A DNA stretch of 11,101 nucleotides from Actinomycetes bacterium (GTDB lineage: Bacteria; Actinomycetota; Actinomycetes; Mycobacteriales; Micromonosporaceae), in assembly GCA_023437285.1 (NCBI GenBank), contig JAEZGP010000336.1:1-11101 (forward strand), read 5' to 3'. Position numbers and translations under genes: made by a program. Below are positions 1 through 7,304 of the stretch, in pieces; position 1 is the first letter of the stretch, and every line of letters starts with the position of its first letter. The notes under the pieces were generated by a model, which worked only from the letters and a program-made list of their open reading frames with translations, was not told where the DNA came from and made no database searches.

Positions 1-773
1 CCGACGACCTGCGTCAACGGGACCCGGACGTCGGTGAGGAACACCTCGTTGAACTCGGCCCGGCCGGTGATCTGGCGGATGGGGCGCACCTCGATGCCCG
101 GGGAGGTCATGTCCGCGAGGACGTAGCTGATGCCGCGGGTCTTCGGCGCGTCCGGGTCGGTGCGCACGAGCAGGTAGATCCAGTTGGCGTACTGGGCCTT
201 GGACGTCCAGATCTTCTGGCCGGTGATCACCATGGTGTCGCCGTCGATGACCCCACGGGTACGCAGGGAGGCGAGGTCGCTGCCGGCGTCCGGCTCGCTG
301 AAGCCCTGGCACCAGACGTCCTCGCCGCTGAGGATCCGGGGCAGGTAGCGCTCCCGCTGGTCCGGGCTTCCCCATTGGATGATGGTGGGGCCGAGCTGGT
401 TGATGGCGTTGCGGTTCACCGGCTCGGGCGCGCGCGCGGCGGCTATCTCGGTGTTGTAGACCAGTTGCTGGACCGGCGTCGCCGAACGGCCCCCGTACAC
501 GGTCGGCCAGGAAATCGCCCCGAGCCCGGCGGCGTTGAGCCGCCGCTGCCACTCGCGGCCGCGCTCGACCCGGCCGGCCTCGCCGCCGGCGCGGGCCCGC
601 ATGTCGGCGTCGAGCGCCGAGGCGAGGAACGCGCGTACCTCCGCCGCGAACGCGCGGGTCTGCTCGTCGAGCACGACACCGTAGTCTCGTTCGGGGTTAT
701 CCACTTCGGGGCCATCCACCGCTCGGGCCGCCATCCCGTCACCCGCTCCATCTCGTTGACCGACCTGTCCCAT
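1..773 (-). CDS. Acyl-CoA dehydrogenase, C-terminus cut by window edge
   Basis: This is the third gene of the leftward operon; 257 residues are visible and the C-terminal helical domain lies outside the window. It should oxidise an acyl-CoA to the enoyl-CoA with FAD. The N-terminal helical part includes LGAISWPTVYGG (residues 84-95). The flavin/substrate signature WCQGFSEPDAGSDLASL spans 154-170. The middle beta-domain follows with GQKIWTSKAQYANWIYLLVR (185-204), then RPI..ITGRAEFNEVFLTDVRVP near 230-252. The start is taken as ATG at 773, 8 bp after the stop of the preceding gene, with a GAGG about 12 bases upstream. An in-frame ATG at 734 and a GTG at 785 are alternatives, so the first residues are uncertain. 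The sequence resembles the actinobacterial FadE group used on steroid and branched or cyclic acyl-CoAs, but that is family resemblance, not proof of substrate. The catalytic glutamate cannot be assessed. Confidence 0.92.
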   Translation of the reverse strand, partial: MGQVGQRDGAGDGMAARAVDGPEVDNPERDYGVVLDEQTRAFAAEVRAFLASALDADMRARAGGEAGRVERGREWQRRLNAAGLGAISWPTVYGGRSATPVQQLVYNTEIAAARAPEPVNRNAINQLGPTIIQWGSPDQRERYLPRILSGEDVWCQGFSEPDAGSDLASLRTRGVIDGDTMVITGQKIWTSKAQYANWIYLLVRTDPDAPKTRGISYVLADMTSPGIEVRPIRQITGRAEFNEVFLTDVRVPLTQVV

Positions 774-781
774 CGCTGCAC

Positions 782-1960
782 TCACCCTCGCGGGCGGCCG
801 CGGGGAAGGCCGAGGTGCTGCTCCGCGATGATCTCCCGCTGCACCTCGCTCGATCCGCCGTGGATGGTCGTCACGACCTCGGCCCGGTAGCCGTGCTCGA
901 ATCGTCCGTCCGCCGGCGAGCCGGGAGCGCCCCTGCTCAGCAGGCCCTCGGCGCCGAGGATGTCCATAGCGTCGGCGTAGTGCCGCTGGGCCGCGGTGGT
1001 GGCGAACAGCTTGCGCATCGACGAAGTCGCCCGGGGCAACTCGCCCCGCTCGACCTTGTCGCGCAGCGAGAAGGTGATGAGCCGGGCCACCTCCTCGTCG
1101 ATGGCCATCCGGGCGATGCGCTCGGCCACGTGAGGGTCGTCGAGCACCCGTGACCCGTCGGGCCGTCGGGTGTCGGCGGCCCACGCCGCCAGCTCACGGG
1201 CGAGCGTGAGTTCCTTGGAGGAGCGGCTCGCGGCCCCCCGCTCGTAGACGAGCGCGACGTGCATCACGGCCCAGCCGCCGTCGATCTCGCCCACCCGCGC
1301 GGCGTCGTCGACCCGTACGTCCGTGTAGAAGGTCGCGTTCGTGCGCTGCCCACCGAGGGTGTGGATCGGGCGCAGGTCGAAGCCGGGATCGTCGGTGGGC
1401 ACCATGAAGAGCGTGAGGCCCTTGTGTTTGGGCACGTCGGGGTTGGTCCTGGTGAGCAGGAAGACATGGGTGCACGCCTCGACCGTGCTGGTGAACATCT
1501 TCTGCCCATTGATGACCCACCCGTCGCCGTCGGGCACCGCCCGGGTCCGGGCCGAGGCGACGTCCGAGCCCGACTCGGGTTCGGTATAGCCGAGCGCGAT
1601 GAGTACCTCGCCGCGCAGGGCCGCGGCCACGTACGTCCGCTTCTGCTGCTCGGTGCCGACCTCGAGGATCGTCCGGCAGACCATGCCGGTGGAGCCCCAA
1701 GCCCCGGTGGCCAACCCGCGCCGGTTCAGTTCGTCGAACACCGCCCGCGAGAACGCCGGGTCCACGTCCGAACCGCCGTACTCGGCCGGCCACGCGGCCC
1801 CGAGGATGCCCTCGTCGATGAGCAGCCGGTGCAGTTCGGGCGTGTGGTGGGTCCCGGTGGCCCGCTCGCGCGCGACCCACTCGGGTTTGACGTGCCGTTC
1901 GGCCCACGCCCGTGCCCGCTCGCGGACCGTCGGATCCACGTGCTGGTCACGAAAGTCCAT
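782..1960 (-). CDS. Acyl-CoA dehydrogenase (catalytic-type subunit)
   Basis: A full-length 392-residue acyl-CoA dehydrogenase. An N-terminal helical domain (about 1-115) includes AAWPAEYGG (55-63). The flavin signature YTEPESGSDVASAR spans 125-138, and the beta-domain includes GQKMFTSTVEACTHVFLLTR (152-171). The C-terminal helical domain ends in TIHGGSSEVQREII (365-378). The usual C-terminal catalytic glutamate (the E of YEGTS) is glycine here (G368). E240 in VYERG sits where isovaleryl- and long-chain acyl-CoA dehydrogenases place theirs, so it is the likely base (inferred). The start is ATG at 1960, inside the end of the upstream gene; the two overlap by 14 bp, which suggests translational coupling and equal amounts of the two proteins. 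An open frame extends upstream to 2257, but it is an antisense-like reading of the preceding gene and has no family similarity. Confidence in the family is high; the substrate is unknown. Confidence 0.95.
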   Translation of the reverse strand: MDFRDQHVDPTVRERARAWAERHVKPEWVARERATGTHHTPELHRLLIDEGILGAAWPAEYGGSDVDPAFSRAVFDELNRRGLATGAWGSTGMVCRTILEVGTEQQKRTYVAAALRGEVLIALGYTEPESGSDVASARTRAVPDGDGWVINGQKMFTSTVEACTHVFLLTRTNPDVPKHKGLTLFMVPTDDPGFDLRPIHTLGGQRTNATFYTDVRVDDAARVGEIDGGWAVMHVALVYERGAASRSSKELTLARELAAWAADTRRPDGSRVLDDPHVAERIARMAIDEEVARLITFSLRDKVERGELPRATSSMRKLFATTAAQRHYADAMDILGAEGLLSRGAPGSPADGRFEHGYRAEVVTTIHGGSSEVQREIIAEQHLGLPRGRPRG

Positions 1961-3002
1961 GTGCGCCTCGCTTGTCGTCGTCGAAGAGCAGCCGGGCCAG
2001 CCGGACGTACTCGGTCCGGCGGTCCCCGAACACCTGGGACCAGGCCCGGGCGCGCCGGAAGTACAGCTGGATGGCGTACTCCAACGTGAATCCGTAGCCA
2101 CCGTGGAAATGCAGGCAGGCGTCGGTGGTGCGGATCGCCGCCTCCGAGGCGAAGAGGAACGCCGACGCGCCGAGCACGTCGGCGCGGTCCGGATCGGCGG
2201 TCTGTGCCCAGGCCGCCTCGTACGCCAGCAGCCGGCCGCCCTCGAGCGCGGTCGCATCGTCGGCGAGCCGGTGCTGGACCGTCTGGAAGGTCGCGATGGG
2301 CGTGCCGAACGCCTTGCGTTGCCGGGTGTACTCCAGCGCGATCTCGATCGCCCGCAGCCCGAGTCCGATCAGCGCGACGGCGGTGAGGGCCTGCCACCGC
2401 CCGCGGAGGCGGGCGAACGCGCTGCGGGCCTGCGCTCCGCTGGCCAGTACCACGGCGTCCGCCTGGGTAAGGTCCCAGCGGGCCAGCGGCATCGCTCCCA
2501 GGTTCGGTACGAGCGCCTCGCCGCGTACGCCCGGCGCCGAGCGGGCCAGGACAAGTTGGTCGTCGCGAAGCGCGATCACGACGTCGGCCACGGCACCTGC
2601 CGGCACGATCGGCGCGGTGCCGGCGGTCACCGGGTGCAGGCACACCGTTGGCACCAGGTCGCCGGCCAGCGTCGACCGCAACGCCTCGCCGGCGGCGGTC
2701 ACGGCCGCGAACTCGGCGAGGACGCTCACGGCGCTGGTCACCTCGACGAAGGGCACCGGGGCGAGGTGGCGACCCATGAGTTCGGCCGCTATGGCGGCCT
2801 CGACGAATCCCGCGCCGCTCCCGCCCTGCTCCACCGCCACCGTGAGGCCGGGCAGTCCCATTCCTGAGCAGCGGGCCCAGATCGCGGTGTCGACGCCGAG
2901 GGGCTCGGCCTTACGAACCACCGCCTCGCCGCAGTGGCTGGCCAGGAACGCGGCGACAGCCGCCCGCAGGTCCCGCTGGTCCGCGGTGGGCTGGAGGCTC
3001 AT
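1947..3002 (-). CDS. Acyl-CoA dehydrogenase-like subunit lacking the flavin signature
   Basis: First gene of the leftward operon, 351 residues. The N-terminal helices and C-terminal helical domain are clearly of the acyl-CoA dehydrogenase family: YTRQRKAFGTPIATFQTVQH (225-244, the family RxxFG region) and LHFHGGYGFTLEYAIQLY (297-314). The middle beta-domain (about 115-195) is degenerate, with no TE..GSD motif, and there is no YEGTS-type catalytic glutamate. Actinobacterial steroid-degrading dehydrogenases such as ChsE1-ChsE2 (FadE28-FadE29) are heteromers in which one partner contributes an incomplete active site; the same arrangement is inferred here with the overlapping next gene. ATG at 3002 is preferred because AAAGG lies six bases upstream. 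A GTG at 3008 is also in frame but abuts that site. The divergent region to the right holds an AT-rich putative operator. The protein could act alone, but the missing signature makes that less likely. Confidence 0.9.
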   Translation of the reverse strand: MSLQPTADQRDLRAAVAAFLASHCGEAVVRKAEPLGVDTAIWARCSGMGLPGLTVAVEQGGSGAGFVEAAIAAELMGRHLAPVPFVEVTSAVSVLAEFAAVTAAGEALRSTLAGDLVPTVCLHPVTAGTAPIVPAGAVADVVIALRDDQLVLARSAPGVRGEALVPNLGAMPLARWDLTQADAVVLASGAQARSAFARLRGRWQALTAVALIGLGLRAIEIALEYTRQRKAFGTPIATFQTVQHRLADDATALEGGRLLAYEAAWAQTADPDRADVLGASAFLFASEAAIRTTDACLHFHGGYGFTLEYAIQLYFRRARAWSQVFGDRRTEYVRLARLLFDDDKRGAHGLS

Positions 3003-3186
3003 CGTCACCCTTTCCCGTTACATGCGCTGGTGTCGATTCGTGGCTGGTGGACCTTGGTCACGGTTCGCTAACAACTCTGTCTGGTGAGGCTTAATCATTA
3101 AACTTATTCTACGCTATCGGCACTACCAGCGGGAGACAAGGGGCGTCCCCAAGCACCCGACTCTCCCCGGTCTCCGAGGAGAACAC
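3003..3186. promoter_or_regulatory. Divergent control region with AT-rich operator-like island
   Basis: The 184-bp gap separates the leftward dehydrogenase operon from the rightward solute-binding gene, so it must serve both. Bases 3091-3101 form the perfect odd palindrome TTAATCATTAA. Bases 3093-3109 (AATCATTAAACTTATTC) match the pattern WATCATYNNWMTWATTC also found at 5243-5259 and 9616-9632. TAGAAT on the minus strand (3111-3106) could be a -10 box for the dehydrogenase operon; no good -35 box was seen. The plus-strand gene has a GAGGAG ribosome site at 3176-3181, five bases before its ATG. Regulatory role is inferred. Confidence 0.5.
3131..3182 (+). other. Possible leader hairpin near the ribosome site
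   Basis: GGGAGA (3131-3136) can pair with TCTCCC (3162-3167), enclosing a smaller GGGG-CGT-CCCC hairpin (3140-3150). The same TCTCC could instead pair with GGAGA at 3178-3182, which includes the ribosome site. The arms are short and the transcript start is unknown, so this may be chance in GC-rich DNA. Confidence 0.25.
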
Positions 3187-4248
3187 ATGGCAGGAAGGAC
3201 TGTGACGCTGCGGCGTCGCGCGGCGCTCGCGGCGGCGACGGCGGCAACGCTCGCCATAGCGCTCGCCGGCTGCGGCGGCGACAGCAAAGAGGTCACCCCT
3301 CAGGCGACGGCCGACTCGTCGGGCAAGCTTGCCCAGTTGACACCCGTCAAGATCACGATGGCCGGCAAGTTCGGTTCCGTCGCTCCCGTGCTGACCGAGA
3401 GCACCTACGGCGAGTTCAAGAAGCTGAACATCGACATCCAAACCGAGATCGTGAAGTCGAGCGACGCCATGGTCCTGCTGGCCAAGGGCGAGATCGACGC
3501 CATCTTTACCGGCCCGAGCGCCGGACTCTACAACGCGGTCAAGGGCGGCAACGAGATCAAGATCGCCGTCCCCGGCTCGTACCAGCCACCCAACAACAAG
3601 GGCGGTTGGTGGGTGAGCAAGAAGGCCCTCGGCGGCCAGGAGTACTCACCGGCGCTGCTGAAGGGCAAGACGCTTGCCTCCGCCCAAGGGGCGGTCGGCG
3701 CTTCGGTGCTGGGGCTCAGCCAGGAGCTGGCCAAGGCCAACCTCAAGGTCACTGACGTCGAGATTAAGACGCTCGGCTCGGCCGACATCGCGACCGCGGT
3801 CATCAACGGCGCCGTCTTCGGTGGCGTGCTGACCCAGCCGTTCAACGTCGCGGTCGAGCAGGCCGACGCCGGGTTCCGGTTCGCCACCGGCGCGCCGGAT
3901 TCCTACCCGAACACGATCATCCTGTTCGGCCCGTCGATGCTGAAGGATCCGGCAAAGGCCAACGCGTTCGTCGCCGGGTTCCTCGCCACGACCCGCAACC
4001 ACTACCAGGGTGACTACGTCAACGACCCGCAGCGGGGACCGGTCCTCGCCAAGGCGCTCGACCTCACCTGGGAGCAGCTCAAGGACGTGCCGGCCGACAT
4101 CTGGCCGACCGACCCGAAGTTCCCCACCGGCTACATCAAGGCCTACGAGGACGTCTGGCGTCAGGTTCCCGGAACGCTGTCCTACGAGGGCGCCATCGAC
4201 GAGTCGGCCATCCTCGACCTCAGCTACCTGCAGAACGCCCCGAAGTAG
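3187..4248 (+). CDS. ABC-type solute-binding lipoprotein (NMT1/SsuA/TauA-like)
   Basis: A 353-residue extracytoplasmic binding protein. A basic start (RTVTLRRRAA) and hydrophobic stretch end in the lipobox LAGC, with the lipidated cysteine at residue 29. The mature chain begins KITMAGKFGSVAPVLTES and shows the family pattern of an early MVLLAKGEIDAIFTGPSAGLYNAV segment, a GGWWVSKKAL strand, a KGKTLASAQGAVG turn, and LGSADIATAVINGAVFGGVLTQP for the second lobe. These proteins deliver a small organic ligand (sulfonates, taurine, nitrate or pyrimidine precursors in known members) to a permease; the ligand here is unknown. ATG follows GAGGAG at a five-base spacing. No permease or ATPase gene adjoins it, and a strong terminator follows the stop, so it appears to be transcribed alone and must borrow a transporter from elsewhere. 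Import of the compound degraded by the neighbouring enzymes is inferred from context. Confidence 0.9.
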   Translation: MAGRTVTLRRRAALAAATAATLAIALAGCGGDSKEVTPQATADSSGKLAQLTPVKITMAGKFGSVAPVLTESTYGEFKKLNIDIQTEIVKSSDAMVLLAKGEIDAIFTGPSAGLYNAVKGGNEIKIAVPGSYQPPNNKGGWWVSKKALGGQEYSPALLKGKTLASAQGAVGASVLGLSQELAKANLKVTDVEIKTLGSADIATAVINGAVFGGVLTQPFNVAVEQADAGFRFATGAPDSYPNTIILFGPSMLKDPAKANAFVAGFLATTRNHYQGDYVNDPQRGPVLAKALDLTWEQLKDVPADIWPTDPKFPTGYIKAYEDVWRQVPGTLSYEGAIDESAILDLSYLQNAPK

Positions 4249-4269
4249 TCCCGACGGCTGCCCGGGACT

Positions 4270-4321
4270 GAGCGGGCGGGCCGGGCGTCAGCAGCACGCC
4301 CGACCCGCCCGCTCGCCTTTT
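4270..4321 (+). terminator. Strong hairpin terminator between convergent genes
   Basis: Arms 4270-4288 and 4296-4314 are complementary over 19 bp with one mismatch, around a 7-base loop, and are followed by TTTT at 4318-4321. It lies 21 bp after the stop of the solute-binding gene and suits rho-independent termination on the plus strand. The minus strand has the same hairpin but no clear T-run, so it may block read-through from the convergent crotonase gene only partly. Confidence 0.85.
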
Positions 4322-4338
4322 CGTGCCCGACGCGCGGG

Positions 4339-5220
4339 TCAGTCGAAGCCAAGCTCCTCGAAACGCCGCTCCAGCTCGGCCAGGGCCTCGCGACCACCGC
4401 GCTGGTTGCGTTCGCGCATGAAGTTGAACTCGTCCTCGCGCCAGACGAGGTTGGTGAACACGGGGTGGGCCATCGTCATCCAGTCGCCGAACTGCGCCAT
4501 GCCGACCGCGTGCCAGAAGGTGATGAGGGCATGCTTGCCGATCATCAGCCCGTCGGCCGAGTGATGGGCGATGGCCCGGGCATAGCGCAGCGCCTCGTCG
4601 TGGAGCCGGTCCCCCGCGACGACGGAGGCGGCGACGCCCCACTCGCGCAGTTCGGCGGCGCGCACCTTCCGTCCGGTGATCATCGCCTCGTAGCCGCGGT
4701 TGGGGCCGAGCTTGAGCAACGCCAGCGGCATGGCGGTCGAGAACCCGGCGAAGCCGATGCGGGCCTGCCGTCGGGCCAGGTACATGTCCTCCGACACGAC
4801 GAGGATGTCGGCCGCCAGAGCGAGGTTCATCCCGGCGCCGAGGGTCGCGCCCTGGCAGGCGGCGACGACCGTCTTGGGGAACTCCAGCCAGTTGGCCAGG
4901 TGGCGGTGCAGCCTGCGCGCGTTGGCCAGCCGGGCGGTCTGCGGCAACTTCGATCCCTTGCGCAGGCCCGCCGCCTCGACGGGCAGGCGGCGCACGTCGT
5001 CGCCGCTGCAGAAGTCCTTGCCCTCGGCGGCCAGGATGACGACCTTGACCTCATCGTCGCGCTCGGCCTCGTCGAGGCGGTGCTCCATCAGCTCGTGCAT
5101 GTCCGGCGAGAGGATGGCGTTGCGCCGCTCCGCGCGGTTGAGCGTGATCTGCGCGATGTGCGGCTCGATCACTTCGTATCGGACCCAGCTCTCATCGACC
5201 GCGAAGTCCTCGTCGGACAT
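4339..5220 (-). CDS. Crotonase-fold (enoyl-CoA hydratase/isomerase family) protein
   Basis: A 293-residue crotonase-superfamily protein. The first oxyanion-hole motif is GKDFCSGDDV (67-76) and the second is ACQGATLGAGMNLALAADIL (121-140), both well conserved, so CoA-thioester binding is likely. In classical enoyl-CoA hydratase two glutamates (E144 and E164 in the rat enzyme), 20 residues apart, activate water. Here the aligned positions read N132 (GAGMNL in place of GGGCEL) and Q152 (LARRQARIGF), also 20 apart. Hydration by the classical mechanism is therefore doubtful; isomerisation, ring or C-C bond cleavage, decarboxylation or thioester hydrolysis are alternatives in this superfamily. The C-terminal region (about 235-293) is rich in W, F and charged residues. 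ATG at 5220 follows GGAGG at a five-base spacing. It is divergent from the next dehydrogenase, sharing a 67-bp control region. Family confidence is high; reaction unknown. Confidence 0.88.
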   Translation of the reverse strand: MSDEDFAVDESWVRYEVIEPHIAQITLNRAERRNAILSPDMHELMEHRLDEAERDDEVKVVILAAEGKDFCSGDDVRRLPVEAAGLRKGSKLPQTARLANARRLHRHLANWLEFPKTVVAACQGATLGAGMNLALAADILVVSEDMYLARRQARIGFAGFSTAMPLALLKLGPNRGYEAMITGRKVRAAELREWGVAASVVAGDRLHDEALRYARAIAHHSADGLMIGKHALITFWHAVGMAQFGDWMTMAHPVFTNLVWREDEFNFMRERNQRGGREALAELERRFEELGFD

Positions 5221-5287
5221 GTCTACCTCCGCCTCATCGGTGTATCATCTAAATTATTCTGCCAAGTCGAAGGGTTCAAGGAGTCCG
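5221..5287. promoter_or_regulatory. Divergent promoter region with AT-rich operator-like island
   Basis: This 67-bp gap drives the crotonase gene leftward and a dehydrogenase rightward. Bases 5243-5259 (TATCATCTAAATTATTC) align without gaps to 3093-3109, sharing ATCAT, then five bases, then TTATTC. An AATTATT core lies at 5252-5258. CAGAAT on the minus strand (5261-5256) is a possible -10 box. Both genes have good ribosome sites at the region's edges: GGAGG for the left gene and AAGGAG (5278-5283) for the right. Function as an operator is inferred from the recurrence. Confidence 0.55.
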
Positions 5288-6451
5288 ATGGACGGCGACG
5301 CTTTGCGCGACGTTTTGGCGACCGTGCGAGAGTTCGTTCGCGAGCAGGTCGTTCCCCGCGAGGCCGAGATCGACGATAAGGACCAGGTGCCCGACCCGCT
5401 GCGCCAGGCGGCCCGGGCGATGGGCCTGTACGGCTTCGCGGTCCCCGAACAGTACGGGGGCCTCGGCCTGTCGATGCACGAGGAGGCCCAGCTGGTCTTC
5501 GAGCTCGGGTACACCACCCCGGCGCTGCGCTCCCTGTTCGGCACCAACAACGGCATCGCCGGGCACGTCCTCCTGGAGGGTGCGACCGCCGAACAGCGCA
5601 CCCGATGGCTTCCCCAGCTCGCCGCCGGCGAGATCACCGCAGCCTTCGCGCTGACCGAGGCCGACGCCGGCTCCGACCCGGGCGGACTGCGCACCGTGGC
5701 CCGGCGCGACGGGGACCACTGGGTGATCGACGGCAGCAAGCGGTTCATCACCAACGCGCCGGTGGCCGACATGTTCATGGTGTTCGCCCGCACCGACCCG
5801 GACGCGGCACCGTCACGGGGGATCACCTGCTTCCTCGTGCCCCGCGAGGCCACCGGCCTCAGCGTCGGACCCAAGGACCAGAAGATGGGCCAGTTCGGCG
5901 CCTGGACCGCCGCCGTCGTACTCAACGGTGTTCGGGTCCCCGACGACGCGGTCGTCGGCGGGGCGGCCGGCGTCAACCAGGGCTACGCGATCGCCATGCG
6001 GTGCCTGGCGCACGGCCGGGTCCATATCGCCGCGCTCTGCGTAGGCATGGCTGAACGCCTGGTCGACGAGACGGTGCAGTACGCGCGGTCGCGGCGGCAG
6101 TCCGGGCGGGCCATCGCGTCGTTCCAGCTCGTACAGGGGCTCATCGCGGACTCCGTGACCGACCACTACGCCGGCCGGAGCCTGGTCCTCGACGTCGCGC
6201 GCCGCTACGACGACGGAAGCGACCGGCGGGTCGGCCCGGCCGTGGCGAAGTACTTCGCCAGCGAGATGGTGGGCCGGGTGGCGGACCGCGCCGTGCAGGT
6301 ACACGGTGGCTCCGGCTACATGCGGGGCGTCGCGGTCGAACGCTTCTACCGGGACGCCCGCCTGTTCCGCATCTACGAGGGCACCAGCCAGATCCAGCAG
6401 GTCATCATCGCCAAGGCCGTGGTCGGCGAGGCCGCCAACGAATCAAGGTGA
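5288..6451 (+). CDS. Acyl-CoA dehydrogenase, canonical with C-terminal catalytic Glu
   Basis: A complete 387-residue flavin-dependent acyl-CoA dehydrogenase, of usual family length. The N-terminal helical domain includes GFAVPEQYGGLGL (49-61). The flavin signature ALTEADAGSDPGGLRT spans 121-136, and the beta-domain includes WVIDGSKRFITNAP (145-158). The C-terminal helical domain has AVQVHGGSGYMRG (335-347) and ends in RIYEGTSQIQ (361-370), where E364 is the expected catalytic base. The RKQFG motif reads RRQSG (269-273), with serine for the usual phenylalanine, a mild oddity. ATG at 5288 follows AAGGAG at a four-base spacing. The frame stays open far upstream to about 4700, but that part lies opposite the crotonase gene and is not family-like. 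It reads toward the convergent regulator gene. It probably acts on a short- or medium-chain acyl-CoA from the same pathway; substrate not deducible. Confidence 0.95.
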   Translation: MDGDALRDVLATVREFVREQVVPREAEIDDKDQVPDPLRQAARAMGLYGFAVPEQYGGLGLSMHEEAQLVFELGYTTPALRSLFGTNNGIAGHVLLEGATAEQRTRWLPQLAAGEITAAFALTEADAGSDPGGLRTVARRDGDHWVIDGSKRFITNAPVADMFMVFARTDPDAAPSRGITCFLVPREATGLSVGPKDQKMGQFGAWTAAVVLNGVRVPDDAVVGGAAGVNQGYAIAMRCLAHGRVHIAALCVGMAERLVDETVQYARSRRQSGRAIASFQLVQGLIADSVTDHYAGRSLVLDVARRYDDGSDRRVGPAVAKYFASEMVGRVADRAVQVHGGSGYMRGVAVERFYRDARLFRIYEGTSQIQQVIIAKAVVGEAANESR

Positions 6452-6471
6452 CCCCGCCGAGACGACGCCGA

Positions 6472-6502
6472 CCGGCCCGCGCGGCGAAGTCGACCGGGCC
6501 GG
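6472..6502. terminator. Weak hairpin between convergent genes
   Basis: Arms 6472-6479 and 6495-6502 (CCGGCCCG and its complement) form an 8-bp GC stem with a 15-base loop, in the 76-bp gap between the stops of the dehydrogenase and the regulator. There is no T-run on either strand, so a terminator role is only suggested by position. Confidence 0.3.
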
Positions 6503-6527
6503 ACGCGCGCTCGACCGCGCGGACACG

Positions 6528-7304
6528 TCAGTCGAGCAGGTCCACGACCATCGTCGGGTTGGTCCCGAGCAGGTAGGCCTGCGCCTCGTGCAGGTGGCTG
6601 CGCCACAGCTCGACGGCCGCGTCGGCATCCTGGGCCTCAATGTGGTCGACCAGGAGTTCGTGAGCCCGGAATCCCTTGCGGATCGCCGCGATGTTGGCCG
6701 GCGTACCGGCGTCGGCGGCCATGTGCGCGGCGCTGGACTCCTCGATGATGTGGCGGACCATGTGGTTGAGCACGGTCAGGGTCTTGTTCCCGGCCAGCTC
6801 GATGACCAGAGCGTGGAAGGCGTTGTGGTACTCGATCAGGCGGGTCGAGTCCTCGAGCACCTCGCGCGCCTCCGCGAGGGCCTCGCGCAGGCGGGTGATG
6901 TCCTTCTTGGTGCGACGCTTGGCGAGCAGGCCGACGCAGGGCGCCTCGATCACGTTGCGGGCGTCGTAGACATCGGCCAGGGTGGTTCCCTGGAACTCGA
7001 GGATGAGCCCGGTGTACCGGGCCGCGGCGTCGCCGTCGGGCCGCTTCACGAGCGTGCCGCCATGCGCGCCGCGTCTTACGTAGATCAGGCCCTCGGACTC
7101 GAGGATGCGGAAGGCCTCGCGCAGGGTCGGCCGGGAGACGCCGAACTCGGCCATCAGCTCGGTCTCGGAGGGCAGGGTGTCGCCCTCAGACAGCTCACCG
7201 CGAACGATCTGCCGGCGCAGGTTCTGCGAGACCAGCTCGGCCATCTTTGGCACCCGTACCGGAGATCGGCTAGGGCGTCGTTGCCGCACTGTGGAAGTGG
7301 ACAT
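6528..7304 (-). CDS. GntR-family transcriptional regulator, FCD (FadR) subfamily
   Basis: A 258-residue regulator. The N-terminal winged helix-turn-helix runs about 20-90, with the family hallmarks LRRQIVRGELSEGDTLPSET (29-48), ELMAEFGVSRPTLREAFRIL (49-68) and ESEGLIYVRRGAHGGTLV (69-86). The rest (about 105-245) is an all-helical FCD ligand-binding domain. Histidines H164 (NAFHALVIELAGN), H215 and H237 fall where FCD proteins bind a metal ion; N161 stands where Asp is common. Such proteins usually repress catabolic genes and release DNA on binding an organic acid or CoA ester. ATG at 7304 follows GAGG at a seven-base spacing. It lies downstream of the two-domain CoA-transferase on the same strand after a 113-bp gap with its own likely promoter. 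Its central place among the gene pairs, and the AATNATT element in all four control regions, suggest it controls this locus and itself (inference). Confidence 0.95.
   Translation of the reverse strand: MSTSTVRQRRPSRSPVRVPKMAELVSQNLRRQIVRGELSEGDTLPSETELMAEFGVSRPTLREAFRILESEGLIYVRRGAHGGTLVKRPDGDAAARYTGLILEFQGTTLADVYDARNVIEAPCVGLLAKRRTKKDITRLREALAEAREVLEDSTRLIEYHNAFHALVIELAGNKTLTVLNHMVRHIIEESSAAHMAADAGTPANIAAIRKGFRAHELLVDHIEAQDADAAVELWRSHLHEAQAYLLGTNPTMVVDLLD

Noticed and set aside
443..781. Minus-strand 112-codon frame over the start of the first dehydrogenase
   Set aside because: The neighbouring frame encodes the conserved dehydrogenase N-terminus; this one is a shifted shadow.
1961..2257. 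N-terminal extension of the second dehydrogenase
   Set aside because: It reads through the preceding gene in another frame and is not family-like; homology begins at MDFRDQHVDP.
1259..2867. Long open frames on the plus strand opposite the dehydrogenase operon (1259-2089 and 1599-2867)
   Set aside because: They are antisense to clear family members, have arginine/alanine-rich composition without motifs, and arise from codon bias in GC-rich DNA.
4700..5287. N-terminal extension of the plus-strand dehydrogenase (open frame from 4700)
   Set aside because: It lies opposite the crotonase gene, is serine/arginine-rich without similarity, and a good ribosome site precedes the ATG at 5288.
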